Shown piece after piece: positions 52,013-59,844 of a stretch of 64,000 nucleotides of DNA. The stretch spans positions 124,001 through 188,000 of the forward strand of contig JAMLGM010000001.1 of assembly GCA_023957975.1 (NCBI GenBank), given 5' to 3'. The notes under the pieces are model-generated. The model was not told the DNA's origin. It was given only the letters and a program-made list of their open reading frames with translations, and ran no database searches. Numbering within the stretch: position 1 is the stretch's first letter; each line of letters opens with the position of its first letter. The DNA comes from Microthrixaceae bacterium (lineage in GTDB: Bacteria; Actinomycetota; Acidimicrobiia; Acidimicrobiales; Microtrichaceae). Both the position numbers and the translations under genes were made by a program.

Positions 52013-52864
52013 ATGATCAAGCGAGTAGGCATCTGCGGTTCAGGAATCATGGGCTCGGGCATCGCCGAGGTCGCCGCGAAGGCGGGCTTCGATGTGGTGT
52101 TGCGCTCCCGTAAGCAGGAGACGGCCGACGCGACCATCGCCAAGCTCGAGAAGTCGTTGGCGAAACAGGTCGAACGAGGCCGGCTCGAGGCTGCCGACAG
52201 CGCAGCGATCCTCGCTCGGGTCAGCGGCACGGCAGATGTGGCCGACCTCGCCGATTGCGACCTCGTGATCGAGTCGGTCGTCGAAGACCTCGAGACCAAG
52301 AAGGCGTTGTTCCGCGAACTCGACGCTGCGGTGAAGCAGGGCGCGATTCTCGCGACGAACACCTCCACGCTGCCGATCGTCGAACTCGCGGTCGTCACCG
52401 AACGCCCCGAACTCGTCGTCGGCGTGCACTTCTTCAACCCGGCACCGGCGATGAAGCTCGTCGAGATCATCTCGCCGATCACCGCCGCCGCCTCGACCAC
52501 CGACGCGGTGACCGAGTTCGCCGCTACCTGTGGCAAGAACCCCGTGGCAGTGCAGGATCGCGCCGGGTTCATCGTCAACGCGCTGCTGTTCCCGTATCTC
52601 AACAACGCCATCCGGATGCTGGAAAACGGCACCGCCAACCGCGAGGACATCGACACCGCGATGAAGGGCGGCTGCAACTTCCCGATGGGCCCCCTCGAGT
52701 TGCTCGACCTCGTCGGCCTCGACACCTCGCTGTCGATCCTCGACGCCCTCTACGAGGAGTTCCGCGACCCCAACTACGCCGCCGCCCCCGTGCTTCGCCG
52801 CATGGTCGCCGCCGGACAGCTTGGACGTAAGTCCGGCAAGGGTTTCTACGACTACAGCCGCTGA
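52013..52864 (+). CDS. hbd: 3-hydroxybutyryl-CoA dehydrogenase
   Basis: NAD(P)-dependent oxidoreductase acting on short 3-hydroxyacyl-CoA (283 residues). The Rossmann motif is VGICGSGIMGSGIAEVAA. The catalytic region has NTSTLPIVELA and GVHFFNPAPAMKLVEII with the active-site His. The C-terminal domain includes DRAGFIVNALLFPYLN and GGCNFPMGPLELLDLVGLD, read in parts. This is the single-domain FadB2/Hbd form, usable in butanoate metabolism or beta-oxidation. No other pathway gene is adjacent. Confidence 0.93.
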   Translation: MIKRVGICGSGIMGSGIAEVAAKAGFDVVLRSRKQETADATIAKLEKSLAKQVERGRLEAADSAAILARVSGTADVADLADCDLVIESVVEDLETKKALFRELDAAVKQGAILATNTSTLPIVELAVVTERPELVVGVHFFNPAPAMKLVEIISPITAAASTTDAVTEFAATCGKNPVAVQDRAGFIVNALLFPYLNNAIRMLENGTANREDIDTAMKGGCNFPMGPLELLDLVGLDTSLSILDALYEEFRDPNYAAAPVLRRMVAAGQLGRKSGKGFYDYSR

Positions 52865-52915
52865 CACGACGTCCGGGTAACGTCGCCGCGAGGGTTCCTT
52901 TCGGAACGGACGCGA

Positions 52916-53611
52916 ATGACGATCACCCAACGACATCTCGACCGGCTCCGTCTGGGTGCGTCGCCTTGGAGATTCCCGCCGCCGGAGGTTGCGAACCCAC
53001 ACGGGTTCGTCGCCGCCGGCGGCGATCTCGCGCCGGAGACCCTCGTCACCGCTTATTGCTCGGGACTGTTTCCGATGCCGCTCGGCCGTCGCCGACAGAT
53101 CGGATGGTGGTCACCCGACCCGCGTGGGATTCTGCCACTCGACCGACTGGTGGTCTCGCGTTCACTGCGCCGATCCTTGCGACGCTACGAAGTTCGGGTC
53201 GATTCAGCGTTCGTCGAGGTGATGAGCAATTGCGGTGACCCTCGGCGACCGCACGGGTGGATCAACAAGGCATTCATTCACGCGTACGAAACCCTGCATC
53301 AGTACGGCGTCGCCCACAGCGTCGAGTGCTACGACGACGGTGGACGACTCGTCGGCGGACTCTACGGAGTCAGCCTCGGTGGATTCTTCGCCGGCGAATC
53401 GATGTTCCATCACGCCACCGACGCCTCGAAAGTGGCGCTGGTCGCCTTGGTCGAGACCCTCGCCGAGGTCGACGGTGCCCTCCTCGACGTCCAGTGGGTG
53501 ACTCCACATCTGGCGTCCCTCGGTGCGATCGAGATCCCAAGATCCGACTACTTGGACCGCTTGACGAGGTCACTCGAGGCCCCGACGCCGACCTTCGCCC
53601 GGCTGCCTTGA
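52916..53611 (+). CDS. aat: Leucyl/phenylalanyl-tRNA-protein transferase
   Basis: N-end rule enzyme of 231 residues that adds Leu or Phe to proteins starting with Lys or Arg. Family motifs are FPPPEVANPHGFVAAGGDL, AYCSGLFPMP, WWSPDPRGILPL, CGDPRRPHGWIN, and GGLYGVSLGGFFAGESMFH with the expected Glu and Gly pattern (all read in parts). The length is normal. It is followed by a VOC protein on the same strand. Confidence 0.95.
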   Translation: MTITQRHLDRLRLGASPWRFPPPEVANPHGFVAAGGDLAPETLVTAYCSGLFPMPLGRRRQIGWWSPDPRGILPLDRLVVSRSLRRSLRRYEVRVDSAFVEVMSNCGDPRRPHGWINKAFIHAYETLHQYGVAHSVECYDDGGRLVGGLYGVSLGGFFAGESMFHHATDASKVALVALVETLAEVDGALLDVQWVTPHLASLGAIEIPRSDYLDRLTRSLEAPTPTFARLP

Positions 53612-53661
53612 ATGCCAACTATGGCAAGCTGTTTCCAAGTTCGATCGAGGGGTTCGTTCAC

Positions 53662-54216
53662 ATGGCATTTCATCACGTGGCGTTGGCGACCAACGACGTC
53701 GCCGCAACACATCACTTCTACACCGAGGCCATGGGTTTCACGTTGGTGAAGGCGTCGATCGGCCCGACCCCCGAGGGCGGATGGGCCAAGCACGTCTTCT
53801 ACGAGACCGGCGGCAACGGCCTCATCGCCTTTTGGGATCTCCATGGCGACTACGGCGACGTCAAGGGCGCGATGTCACGCGACGTCGGGTTACCGGAGTG
53901 GGTGAACCATCTCGCATTTCACGCCCCCGACAACGACAGCATTGATGCCGCCATGGCCCGGTGGCTCGACTTGGGCCTCGACGTGGTCGATATCGATCAC
54001 GACTTCTGCCGGTCGGTGTACACGACCGATCCGAACGGCACGATGGTCGAATGGTGCTGCGACACGCGAGCGTTCACCGAGGCGGAACTCGAACACGCCA
54101 ACCGCATGATCCACAGCGACAAACCCGGAGAGTTCGAGCCGGCGCCGACCGTGCGGTTTCATCAGGGGGACCGATCCAAGCGCCCCGTGTGGGGCAAGGA
54201 TCAGGCCTCGGTCTGA
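53662..54216 (+). CDS. VOC-family (glyoxalase/dioxygenase-like) protein
   Basis: 184-residue metalloenzyme-fold protein. The beta-alpha-beta units are typical of the vicinal oxygen chelate fold: MAFHHVALATNDVAATHHFYTEAMGF (in parts) at the N-terminus and WVNHLAFHAPDNDSIDAAMARW in the second half. Possible metal ligands are His4 or His5, a His in the second half, and the late Glu in GTMVEWCCD. GAGGGG precedes the ATG at 53662. The substrate is unknown. Its last 16 bp overlap the convergent methyltransferase gene. Confidence 0.78.
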   Translation: MAFHHVALATNDVAATHHFYTEAMGFTLVKASIGPTPEGGWAKHVFYETGGNGLIAFWDLHGDYGDVKGAMSRDVGLPEWVNHLAFHAPDNDSIDAAMARWLDLGLDVVDIDHDFCRSVYTTDPNGTMVEWCCDTRAFTEAELEHANRMIHSDKPGEFEPAPTVRFHQGDRSKRPVWGKDQASV

Positions 54217-54911
54217 TCCCGCTCGGACACATCGGTCGACACCGACGTTTCGGAGTCCTCACCCGACTCCGCACCTGCACCCGATTCGGGTTCGGGTTGG
54301 GGTTCGGGTTCAGGGAATGGCCGACGGTGGACAAACACCGCGTAGCCGCTGTCGATCATCCAGGGGTCGCGCGACCACGACGAGAACCTTGCCTCGGCCA
54401 CGAGGCCCGCTGCCGCACAGTCGGCATCGAACTGTTCGACCCCATACCCGTCGGGGTGCAGCTGGAAACCGGTGATCAGCACGCCGCCGTCGACGAGGTG
54501 CGATGCCATGCGCTCGACGACGAGCGCTTCGGTTCCGGGCTGCACGAAGATCATCACGTTGCCCGCGCACACCACGGCATCGAACAGGCGCTGATGGTCG
54601 GCCCGCGTCGGGTGGGGTACGACGAACGAAGCGAGGTCAGCTCGAAACCACTCGACCTCCGGCGCCTTTTCGACCGCGGTTTCGAGCATGGAACGATCGA
54701 GGTCGACCCCCACCACTCGACACCCGCGCCGCAGGAGTTCGATCGCGATTCGACCGGTACCGCAACCGGCATCGAGCACGCGGCGAGGCGCGTAGCCCAT
54801 CACGAAGCTGGCTTCACCATGCACGTCGTGGCCCGCGCGGGCGAGACGTTCGAACCGTTCGTCGTACTCGCGCCCACGCGGGGCGCCGCTGTGAGACCAA
54901 CGCGAAACCAC
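54201..54911 (-). CDS. Class I SAM-dependent methyltransferase
   Basis: 236 residues from the GTG at 54911. The open frame extends to 54953, and the true start is uncertain because no ribosome site is clear. It has motif I VLDAGCGTGRIAIELLRRG and motif II VGVDLDRSMLETA. A DAVVCAGNVMIFV motif IV and HLVDGGVLITGFQ complete a methyltransferase fold with RWSH and ERFERLARAGHDVHGEA at the N-terminus. A Pro/Glu-rich acidic tail of about 35 residues follows. The substrate is unknown. The 3' end overlaps the VOC gene by 16 bp. Confidence 0.78.
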   Translation of the reverse strand: MVSRWSHSGAPRGREYDERFERLARAGHDVHGEASFVMGYAPRRVLDAGCGTGRIAIELLRRGCRVVGVDLDRSMLETAVEKAPEVEWFRADLASFVVPHPTRADHQRLFDAVVCAGNVMIFVQPGTEALVVERMASHLVDGGVLITGFQLHPDGYGVEQFDADCAAAGLVAEARFSSWSRDPWMIDSGYAVFVHRRPFPEPEPQPEPESGAGAESGEDSETSVSTDVSERDQTEA

Positions 54912-55331
54912 CTCGCCATTGTGACCGGTTCGAACCGATGCGTGGGCGCACAAACCCGCGAAATCGGTGATTCATTCGGCCCATTATCGAAGGCCAACGG
55001 GCTCATTCGGTGATCAATACCTTGACCTTCGGGTCGCTCGGTGGTTTCGTACCGGTCACGAGGTCAACTCGTCAACGGGGAACGTAGATCCATCGGACGT
55101 ACTGGTCGCTGAGACCGATGGGGAGTGAAGCGAAACCGGCCCCTCCGCATCTCGGATTGGGTGGTGCCGATCGCAGAGATGCAGACACGGGTCACGCCGG
55201 GTCAGCAAAACTCCTGGAAAGCGCAGAAGGGCCGAAGCATCAAGCTTCGGCCCTTCGCTTTGTTCGTGTACGGCTCAACCATCCAGAACCGATTCGTCGA
55301 TCGCCGGCAGTTCGTCGCGTCGGCGTTGAGG
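54912..55331. other. 420-bp region without a convincing gene, containing a strong hairpin
   Basis: Separates the methyltransferase start from the dnaB stop. Short open frames here have no ribosome site or recognisable sequence. It contains the hairpin at 55226-55256. Several shorter complementary segments lie upstream on the plus strand, for example around 55115-55185 (GGGGAG with CCCCTCC, and ATCTC with GAGAT). A small RNA on the plus strand is possible. No tRNA, SRP RNA or RNase P signature was seen. Confidence 0.5.
55226..55256. terminator. Strong terminator hairpin downstream of dnaB
   Basis: A perfect 13-bp stem: GAAGGGCCGAAGC (55226-55238) and GCTTCGGCCCTTC (55244-55256) around ATCAA. 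On the plus strand GCTTTGTTC follows; on the minus strand TGCGCTTTCC follows. It lies 76 bp beyond the dnaB stop, so it most likely ends that transcript. It could equally end a plus-strand small RNA. Confidence 0.75.
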
Positions 55332-56687
55332 TTACGGAGCGGCCTTCGCCATGTTCTCGAAGCGGGTGCAGTAGTCGAGAAAAGCCAACCGGCACACGCC
55401 GGTGGGGCCGGCGCGGTGTTTGGCCACGATGATCTCGGCGGTGCCTTTGTCTGGCGAATCGCGGTCGTAGACCTCGTCGCGATACACGAACATCACCACG
55501 TCCGCGTCCTGTTCGATGGACCCCGACTCGCGCAGGTCAGCCAACATCGGGCGCTTGTCGGCTCTGCTCTCGAGACCACGCGACAACTGAGACAGTGCCA
55601 TCACCGGACACTCGAGTTCGCGGGCCAGAATCTTGAGACCACGCGAGATCTCCGAGATCTCCACCTGGCGGCTCTCGGCATTGGCCCGCCCACTCATCAG
55701 TTGGAGATAGTCGATGACGATCAGGCCGAGGTCGCCGACTTTCGACTTGAGGCGACGGGCCTTGGCACGAATCTCCATGATCGTCAGGTTCGGGTTGTCG
55801 TCGATCCACAACGGGGCATCGCCGAGACGGGCCATCGCACGCGAGATCTTCGACCAGTCCTGTTCGTTGAGCTGGCCGTTGCGAAGCCGCGTCGCATCGA
55901 TGCGCCCCTCCGATCCCAAAATACGCTGGGTGAGCTCCAAGTGGCCCATCTCGAGAGAGAAGAAGAGCACCGGACGACTCGACCGCAACGCCGCATTCGC
56001 CGCCGCACCGAGCGCGAACGAGGTCTTGCCCATCGCTGGCCGGGCACCCACGACGATGAGCGCGTTGGGTTGCAACCCGGCGGTGAGCTCATCGAGTTCG
56101 GTGTATCCCGATGGGGTGCCGGTGATCTGGTCGCCACGCTCGTAGAGCTGTTCGAGTTGGTCGAGGCTGGCGTCGAGCAGGTCGCGCAGCTCGACCATCG
56201 TGTCGCTCACCCGCCGTTGCGCCACCTCGTACATCATCGACTCGGCCGCATCGAGAGTCTTGGAGACATCGTCGAGCGGTTGGTACCCGAGCTCGGCGAT
56301 CTCGGTGGCGGTCGACACGAGCCGGCGCAGGAGTGAATTCTCTTCGACCAGGCGGGCGTAGTGCGCCGCGTTCGACACCGCCGGTGTCCTGGTCTGCAAG
56401 GACAACAACACCGCCGGGCCACCGATCGCGTCGAGCAGGTTCGCCCGTTTGAGTTCGGCGGCAACGGTGACCGGATCGACCGGTTCGCCCGCCGCGTACA
56501 ACGCCGAGATCGCGTCGAAGATGTGCCCGTGAGCGGGCTTGTAGAAATCGACGGTGTCGACGATCTGAACGGCCTCGGAGATGGCGGCCTGCTTCAACAG
56601 CATCGCGCCCAGCAGCGACTCCTCCGCCTGAAGGTTGTGCGGTGGGACTCTGCTGTCGCCGGGGGGTGGGGAAAAGGTGTTCACCAT
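55332..56687 (-). CDS. dnaB: Replicative DNA helicase
   Basis: Hexameric helicase of 451 residues that unwinds the replication fork. The N-terminal DnaB domain has PPHNLQAEESLLGAMLL. The RecA-like domain has Walker A GARPAMGKTSFAL, FSLEMGHLELTQRI, Walker B LGLIVIDYLQLMSG, and the late CPVMALSQLSRGLESRADKRP and DLRESGSIEQDAD motifs (all read in parts). The ATG at 56687 matches the usual family start; the frame extends further upstream with no support. No intein is present, although actinobacterial dnaB genes sometimes carry one. It follows rplI after a hairpin. Confidence 0.96.
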   Translation of the reverse strand: MVNTFSPPPGDSRVPPHNLQAEESLLGAMLLKQAAISEAVQIVDTVDFYKPAHGHIFDAISALYAAGEPVDPVTVAAELKRANLLDAIGGPAVLLSLQTRTPAVSNAAHYARLVEENSLLRRLVSTATEIAELGYQPLDDVSKTLDAAESMMYEVAQRRVSDTMVELRDLLDASLDQLEQLYERGDQITGTPSGYTELDELTAGLQPNALIVVGARPAMGKTSFALGAAANAALRSSRPVLFFSLEMGHLELTQRILGSEGRIDATRLRNGQLNEQDWSKISRAMARLGDAPLWIDDNPNLTIMEIRAKARRLKSKVGDLGLIVIDYLQLMSGRANAESRQVEISEISRGLKILARELECPVMALSQLSRGLESRADKRPMLADLRESGSIEQDADVVMFVYRDEVYDRDSPDKGTAEIIVAKHRAGPTGVCRLAFLDYCTRFENMAKAAP

Positions 56688-56847
56688 CGATACCAGCCTG
56701 TCGTTGGTGGGCTGTGAGGAGCCAGTGGATGTCGCGGGGAAATGTTGGGGATTTCTGGTGGAACTCAGCGAAATTCCGTGGTTTCTCTTGGGGAGGAGCT
56801 GGGGACAAGTCTGACAGTGACCACCGACAGTGAGGGCGCGTAAACGC

Positions 56848-56885
56848 GAAGGTGCCCCGACCGGCAACGCCGGCGGGACACCTTC
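56848..56885 (-). terminator. Imperfect hairpin between rplI and dnaB
   Basis: GAAGGTG pairs with CACCTTC and the inner GACCGGC arm with GCCGGCGGG, with one mismatch and one bulge, around an AAC loop. It lies 43 bp after the rplI stop. It probably ends or attenuates the ribosomal-protein transcript before dnaB. Confidence 0.6.
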
Positions 56886-56927
56886 GTCGGAGTGTGCTCG
56901 CTCGGATCTACCGAGCGATGCGGTGGA

Positions 56928-57380
56928 TCAGGAAACGACCTGGATCGACACCGGGAACTCGACGTCGTGGTGGAGGCGAACCTGCACCGAATGATCGCCG
57001 GTGTTCTTGATGTGCTCGTCGAGGCGAACCGCCTTGCGAGGAATCTCAATTCCAGCCTGATCCGCGATCGCCGCGACGATCTCGGTCTGGGTGATCGAAC
57101 CGAACAACTTGCCACCGGAACCGGCGCGAGCCTTGATGGTGATCGTGCGGCTCACGAGGCCCTTTGCCACGTCCTCGGCCTGCTCGCGATCGCGGCTGTC
57201 CTTCAGGGCAGCCGACCGTCGCATCGCCTCGGCCTGAGCCTCGATGCCATCGTTGGCCACGATTGCCATGCCGCGGGGAACGAGATAGTTGCGGGCATAG
57301 CCCGGAGCCACCTCGACGACGTCGCCACGCTTACCGAGGCCGTCGACGTTGTCGCGAAGTACCAGTTTCACGTTGATCAT
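56928..57380 (-). CDS. rplI: 50S ribosomal protein L9
   Basis: 150-residue ribosomal protein. The N-terminal domain reads [21 protein letters not shown] and [13 protein letters not shown], the L9 signature. A long connecting helix and a C-terminal domain ([22 protein letters not shown], read in parts) follow. The ATG overlaps the rpsR stop (ATGA). The last gene of the rpsF-ssb-rpsR-rplI operon. Confidence 0.97.
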   Translation of the reverse strand: MINVKLVLRDNVDGLGKRGDVVEVAPGYARNYLVPRGMAIVANDGIEAQAEAMRRSAALKDSRDREQAEDVAKGLVSRTITIKARAGSGGKLFGSITQTEIVAAIADQAGIEIPRKAVRLDEHIKNTGDHSVQVRLHHDVEFPVSIQVVS

Positions 57381-57781
57381 TCCGCTGCCTCCGCCGTCTG
57401 TGACTCCTCGGCGGCCTCGGACTCAGCCGTTGCATCCTCGTTCTCGATCGCCTCGAACTCGGGGCTCTCCTCGTTGCGGCGCCCACGGCGATCGCCGTCA
57501 CGACCGCGGCCACCACGCTGAGTGGTGACTCGGCTGGTGTACGGCAACAACGCCATTTCGCGGGCGTTCTTGATCGCCCGGGCGATCTCGCGCTGCTGCT
57601 GGGTGTCGTTACCACTCACCCGACGGGCGCGGATCTTGGCACGGTCCGAGACGAATCGACGAAGAAGGTTGACGTCCTTCCAGTCGATGTACTCGATCTG
57701 CTCGGAAACGAGCGGGCTGACCTTTTTCTTGCCACCGCGTCGCGCGTTGTCGCGAGGCTTGGTGGAACGCTTGGGCTTCAT
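57377..57781 (-). CDS. rpsR: 30S ribosomal protein S18 with acidic C-terminal extension
   Basis: 134 residues; S18 is usually 75-90. The conserved core is [26 protein letters not shown], then [20 protein letters not shown]. After residue ~88 an Arg/Gly-rich patch leads into about 35 Glu/Ala-rich residues. The extension keeps the high-GC codon pattern of the gene and its stop overlaps the rplI start, so it is unlikely to be a frameshift. S18 binds S6 in the 30S platform. The start shares a base with the ssb stop. Confidence 0.93.
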   Translation of the reverse strand: MKPKRSTKPRDNARRGGKKKVSPLVSEQIEYIDWKDVNLLRRFVSDRAKIRARRVSGNDTQQQREIARAIKNAREMALLPYTSRVTTQRGGRGRDGDRRGRRNEESPEFEAIENEDATAESEAAEESQTAEAAE

Positions 57782-58263
57782 CAGAACGGCTCCTCTTCGT
57801 AGTCGTAGGTGGCAGCAGGGGCATTCGGTGTGGGTGCGGGTGCGGCGTTGAACGAACCGCCGCCTCCTCCACCGCCACCATCGAACGAACCGCCGCCTTG
57901 ACGCTCGTTTCGAATGACAGATGCGGTCGCCCAGCGCAGGCTGGGGCCGACTTCGTCGGCGATGACCTCGATTTTTGATCGCTTCTCGCCTTCCTGGCTT
58001 TCCCAGGATCGCTGCTCGAGACGACCGGTCACGATCAAGCGAGTACCGCGAGCGACGCTCTCGGCGACGTTCTCACCGAGTTGGCCCCAACAGACGATGT
58101 CGAAAAACGACGTCGATTCTTCCCATTGCTGGTTCTGTCGGTTCTGCCAACGACGGTTGACGGCGAGGCCGAACGTGGCGACCGCTTGCCCCGAGGGGGT
58201 GAAACGAAGTTCCGGGTCGCGAGTGACATTGCCGACGAGGTCGACATTGTTTCCATTGGCCAT
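57781..58263 (-). CDS. ssb: Single-stranded DNA-binding protein
   Basis: 160-residue SSB. The OB fold has [53 protein letters not shown] and [19 protein letters not shown] (all read in parts). A Gly-rich disordered linker ([12 protein letters not shown]) leads to an acidic tail ending EEEPF, the partner-binding tip in which the usual DDDIPF is reduced. It lies between rpsF and rpsR, the usual arrangement. Confidence 0.96.
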   Translation of the reverse strand: MANGNNVDLVGNVTRDPELRFTPSGQAVATFGLAVNRRWQNRQNQQWEESTSFFDIVCWGQLGENVAESVARGTRLIVTGRLEQRSWESQEGEKRSKIEVIADEVGPSLRWATASVIRNERQGGGSFDGGGGGGGGSFNAAPAPTPNAPAATYDYEEEPF

Positions 58264-58275
58264 GACTGAAGCTCC

Positions 58276-58611
58276 TTAGTCTGCGGCTGCGGCTGAGCCG
58301 AGCAGACCACGTCGCTCAGCCTCGTCCTCGGGCAGCCGGATCACCTTGTGGCGGACAACGTCGTCCGCGAGACGCAGGAAGCGGTCAAGTTCGTCGAGGT
58401 TGGACGCCGGAGTCGAGATTTCGAACACGACGTAAATGCCCTCGTTCTTGTGGTTGATCGGATAGGCGAAGCGACGACGGCCCCACAGGTCCGTCTTGGC
58501 GATCGAGCCGCCATCGGCTTCCACCAGTTCCGCAACCCTCGTGTTGACGGCGGTGACTCCAGCGTCTTCGACGTCGCCGTCGATGATCACCATGAGTTCA
58601 TAAGCGCGCAT
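58276..58611 (-). CDS. rpsF: 30S ribosomal protein S6
   Basis: 111-residue ribosomal protein of the 30S platform that pairs with S18. It has MRAYELMVIIDGDVED, a central LWGRRRFAYPINHKNEGIYVVFEIS and FLRLADDVVRHKVIRLPED (read in parts). GGGAGG precedes the ATG. The 5' leader holds two tandem hairpins (see next entry). The last residues are an Ala-rich tail. Confidence 0.97.
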   Translation of the reverse strand: MRAYELMVIIDGDVEDAGVTAVNTRVAELVEADGGSIAKTDLWGRRRFAYPINHKNEGIYVVFEISTPASNLDELDRFLRLADDVVRHKVIRLPEDEAERRGLLGSAAAAD

Positions 58612-58633
58612 GTATGAGGTACCTCCCTGTGGA

Positions 58634-58668
58634 CCTCGGCAGGCCGAGGGCCCCGGACGGTCCGGGGC
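58634..58668 (-). promoter_or_regulatory. Two tandem hairpins in the rpsF leader
   Basis: CCTCGG/CCGAGG (58634-58649) with a 4-nt loop, and directly adjacent an 8-bp stem GCCCCGGA/TCCGGGGC (58650-58668) whose loop reads CCG on the rpsF sense strand. They end 22 bp before the rpsF start. Known rpsF leaders carry an S6:S18-binding structure with a CCG motif, so feedback control is plausible. A terminator for panB is the alternative, but no T-run follows. Confidence 0.4.
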
Positions 58669-58823
58669 AGGGTGTCTGTGAACAGACTGGTCGAGACTAC
58701 TCGCCGGGAATGGTCGGCCAAAAATTCGGTGACGACCTCGACGAATGATTCGACGAAACGGTGACGTGCTTCCTGGTGCCCATCATTGCCGGAACCACCG
58801 ACAGCGACGCCGCGAGCCTCGAC

Positions 58824-59705
58824 TCAGGCGGGCACACTCCCGTACAACGCCATCGCTTCTGCCTGTTCGGCGCTGAGGTGATAGCTCTCCTCCGCATTCG
58901 GAAATGCTCCGGAGCGAACATCTGCGGCAAAGGCCTCGATCGCGTCGACGGATGCACCGGAGATGTCGGCATAGCGGCGGACGAATTTGGGCAACATCCG
59001 ATCCTCGATGCCCAAGATGTCGTGATAGACGAGGACCTGGCCGTCACAACGCGGCCCGGCTCCGATTCCGATGGTCGGAACGTCGAGCGCGTCGGTCACC
59101 ATCGCCGCTACCTCGTCGGGGACTCCCTCGATCACGATCGCGAAACACCCGGCGTGTTGCAACGCCTTCGCATCCGCGATCAATTGCAGTGCCGCCTGCG
59201 ACTCGCGGCCCTGAACCTTGAACCCGCCCATGGCATGAACCGACTGCGGCGTCAGACCGATGTGGCCCATCACCGGAATCTCGGCATCGACGATCGCCTC
59301 GATCATCGCCACGCGCTTCACTCCGCCCTCAAGCTTCACGCACTGGGCACCCGCACGAATCAACTCCGCAGCGTTGCGCACGGTCTCCGAGGCCGAGACG
59401 TGATAGCTCATCCATGGCAGATCCCCCACGATGAGCGCCTTCGGCTTGGCCCGAGCGACCGCGGCGACGTGATGGGCCATGTCGGCCACGGTGACCTGGA
59501 GCGTGTCGTCGTAACCGAGCACCACCATTGCGAGCGAGTCGCCGACGAGAATCATGTCGACGCCGGCCGCGTCGGCGATGCGCGCCCCGGGGGCGTCATA
59601 GGCGGTGACCATGACCATGGGATCAGCACCGTTGCGCACCTTCGTGGACGCGACCGCGGGAACGGTGACGGGTCGGCGAGACTCGGTGTTGGGTGAAAGG
59701 CTCAT
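58824..59705 (-). CDS. panB: 3-methyl-2-oxobutanoate hydroxymethyltransferase
   Basis: First step of pantothenate synthesis: adds a hydroxymethyl group from methylene-tetrahydrofolate to 2-oxoisovalerate. The 293-residue TIM barrel has MVTAYDAPGARIADAAGVDMILVGDSLAMV, GDLPWMSYH, KLEGG, GHIGLTPQSVHAMGGFKVQG and GIGAGPRCDGQVLVYHDILG (all read in parts). GGAGG lies before the ATG at 59705; a GTG three codons earlier is inside that site. It stands alone, 212 bp before rpsF. Confidence 0.96.
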   Translation of the reverse strand: MSLSPNTESRRPVTVPAVASTKVRNGADPMVMVTAYDAPGARIADAAGVDMILVGDSLAMVVLGYDDTLQVTVADMAHHVAAVARAKPKALIVGDLPWMSYHVSASETVRNAAELIRAGAQCVKLEGGVKRVAMIEAIVDAEIPVMGHIGLTPQSVHAMGGFKVQGRESQAALQLIADAKALQHAGCFAIVIEGVPDEVAAMVTDALDVPTIGIGAGPRCDGQVLVYHDILGIEDRMLPKFVRRYADISGASVDAIEAFAADVRSGAFPNAEESYHLSAEQAEAMALYGSVPA

Positions 59706-59844
59706 GGTGAGCACCTCCTGGTTATGAGGTCCGGTGCCCTTCAGCTACCGGCCGATAAACGCACTCTAAAACGACTTGACCTGTCAGCGCTAGGGGTGAT
59801 TTTGCTCGTCCGGTTCCACGTCGAGGTTCTCCCCCCGTCGCTGC

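Noticed and set aside
55332..56687. Intein in dnaB
   Set aside because: The helicase motifs are contiguous and the length is normal.
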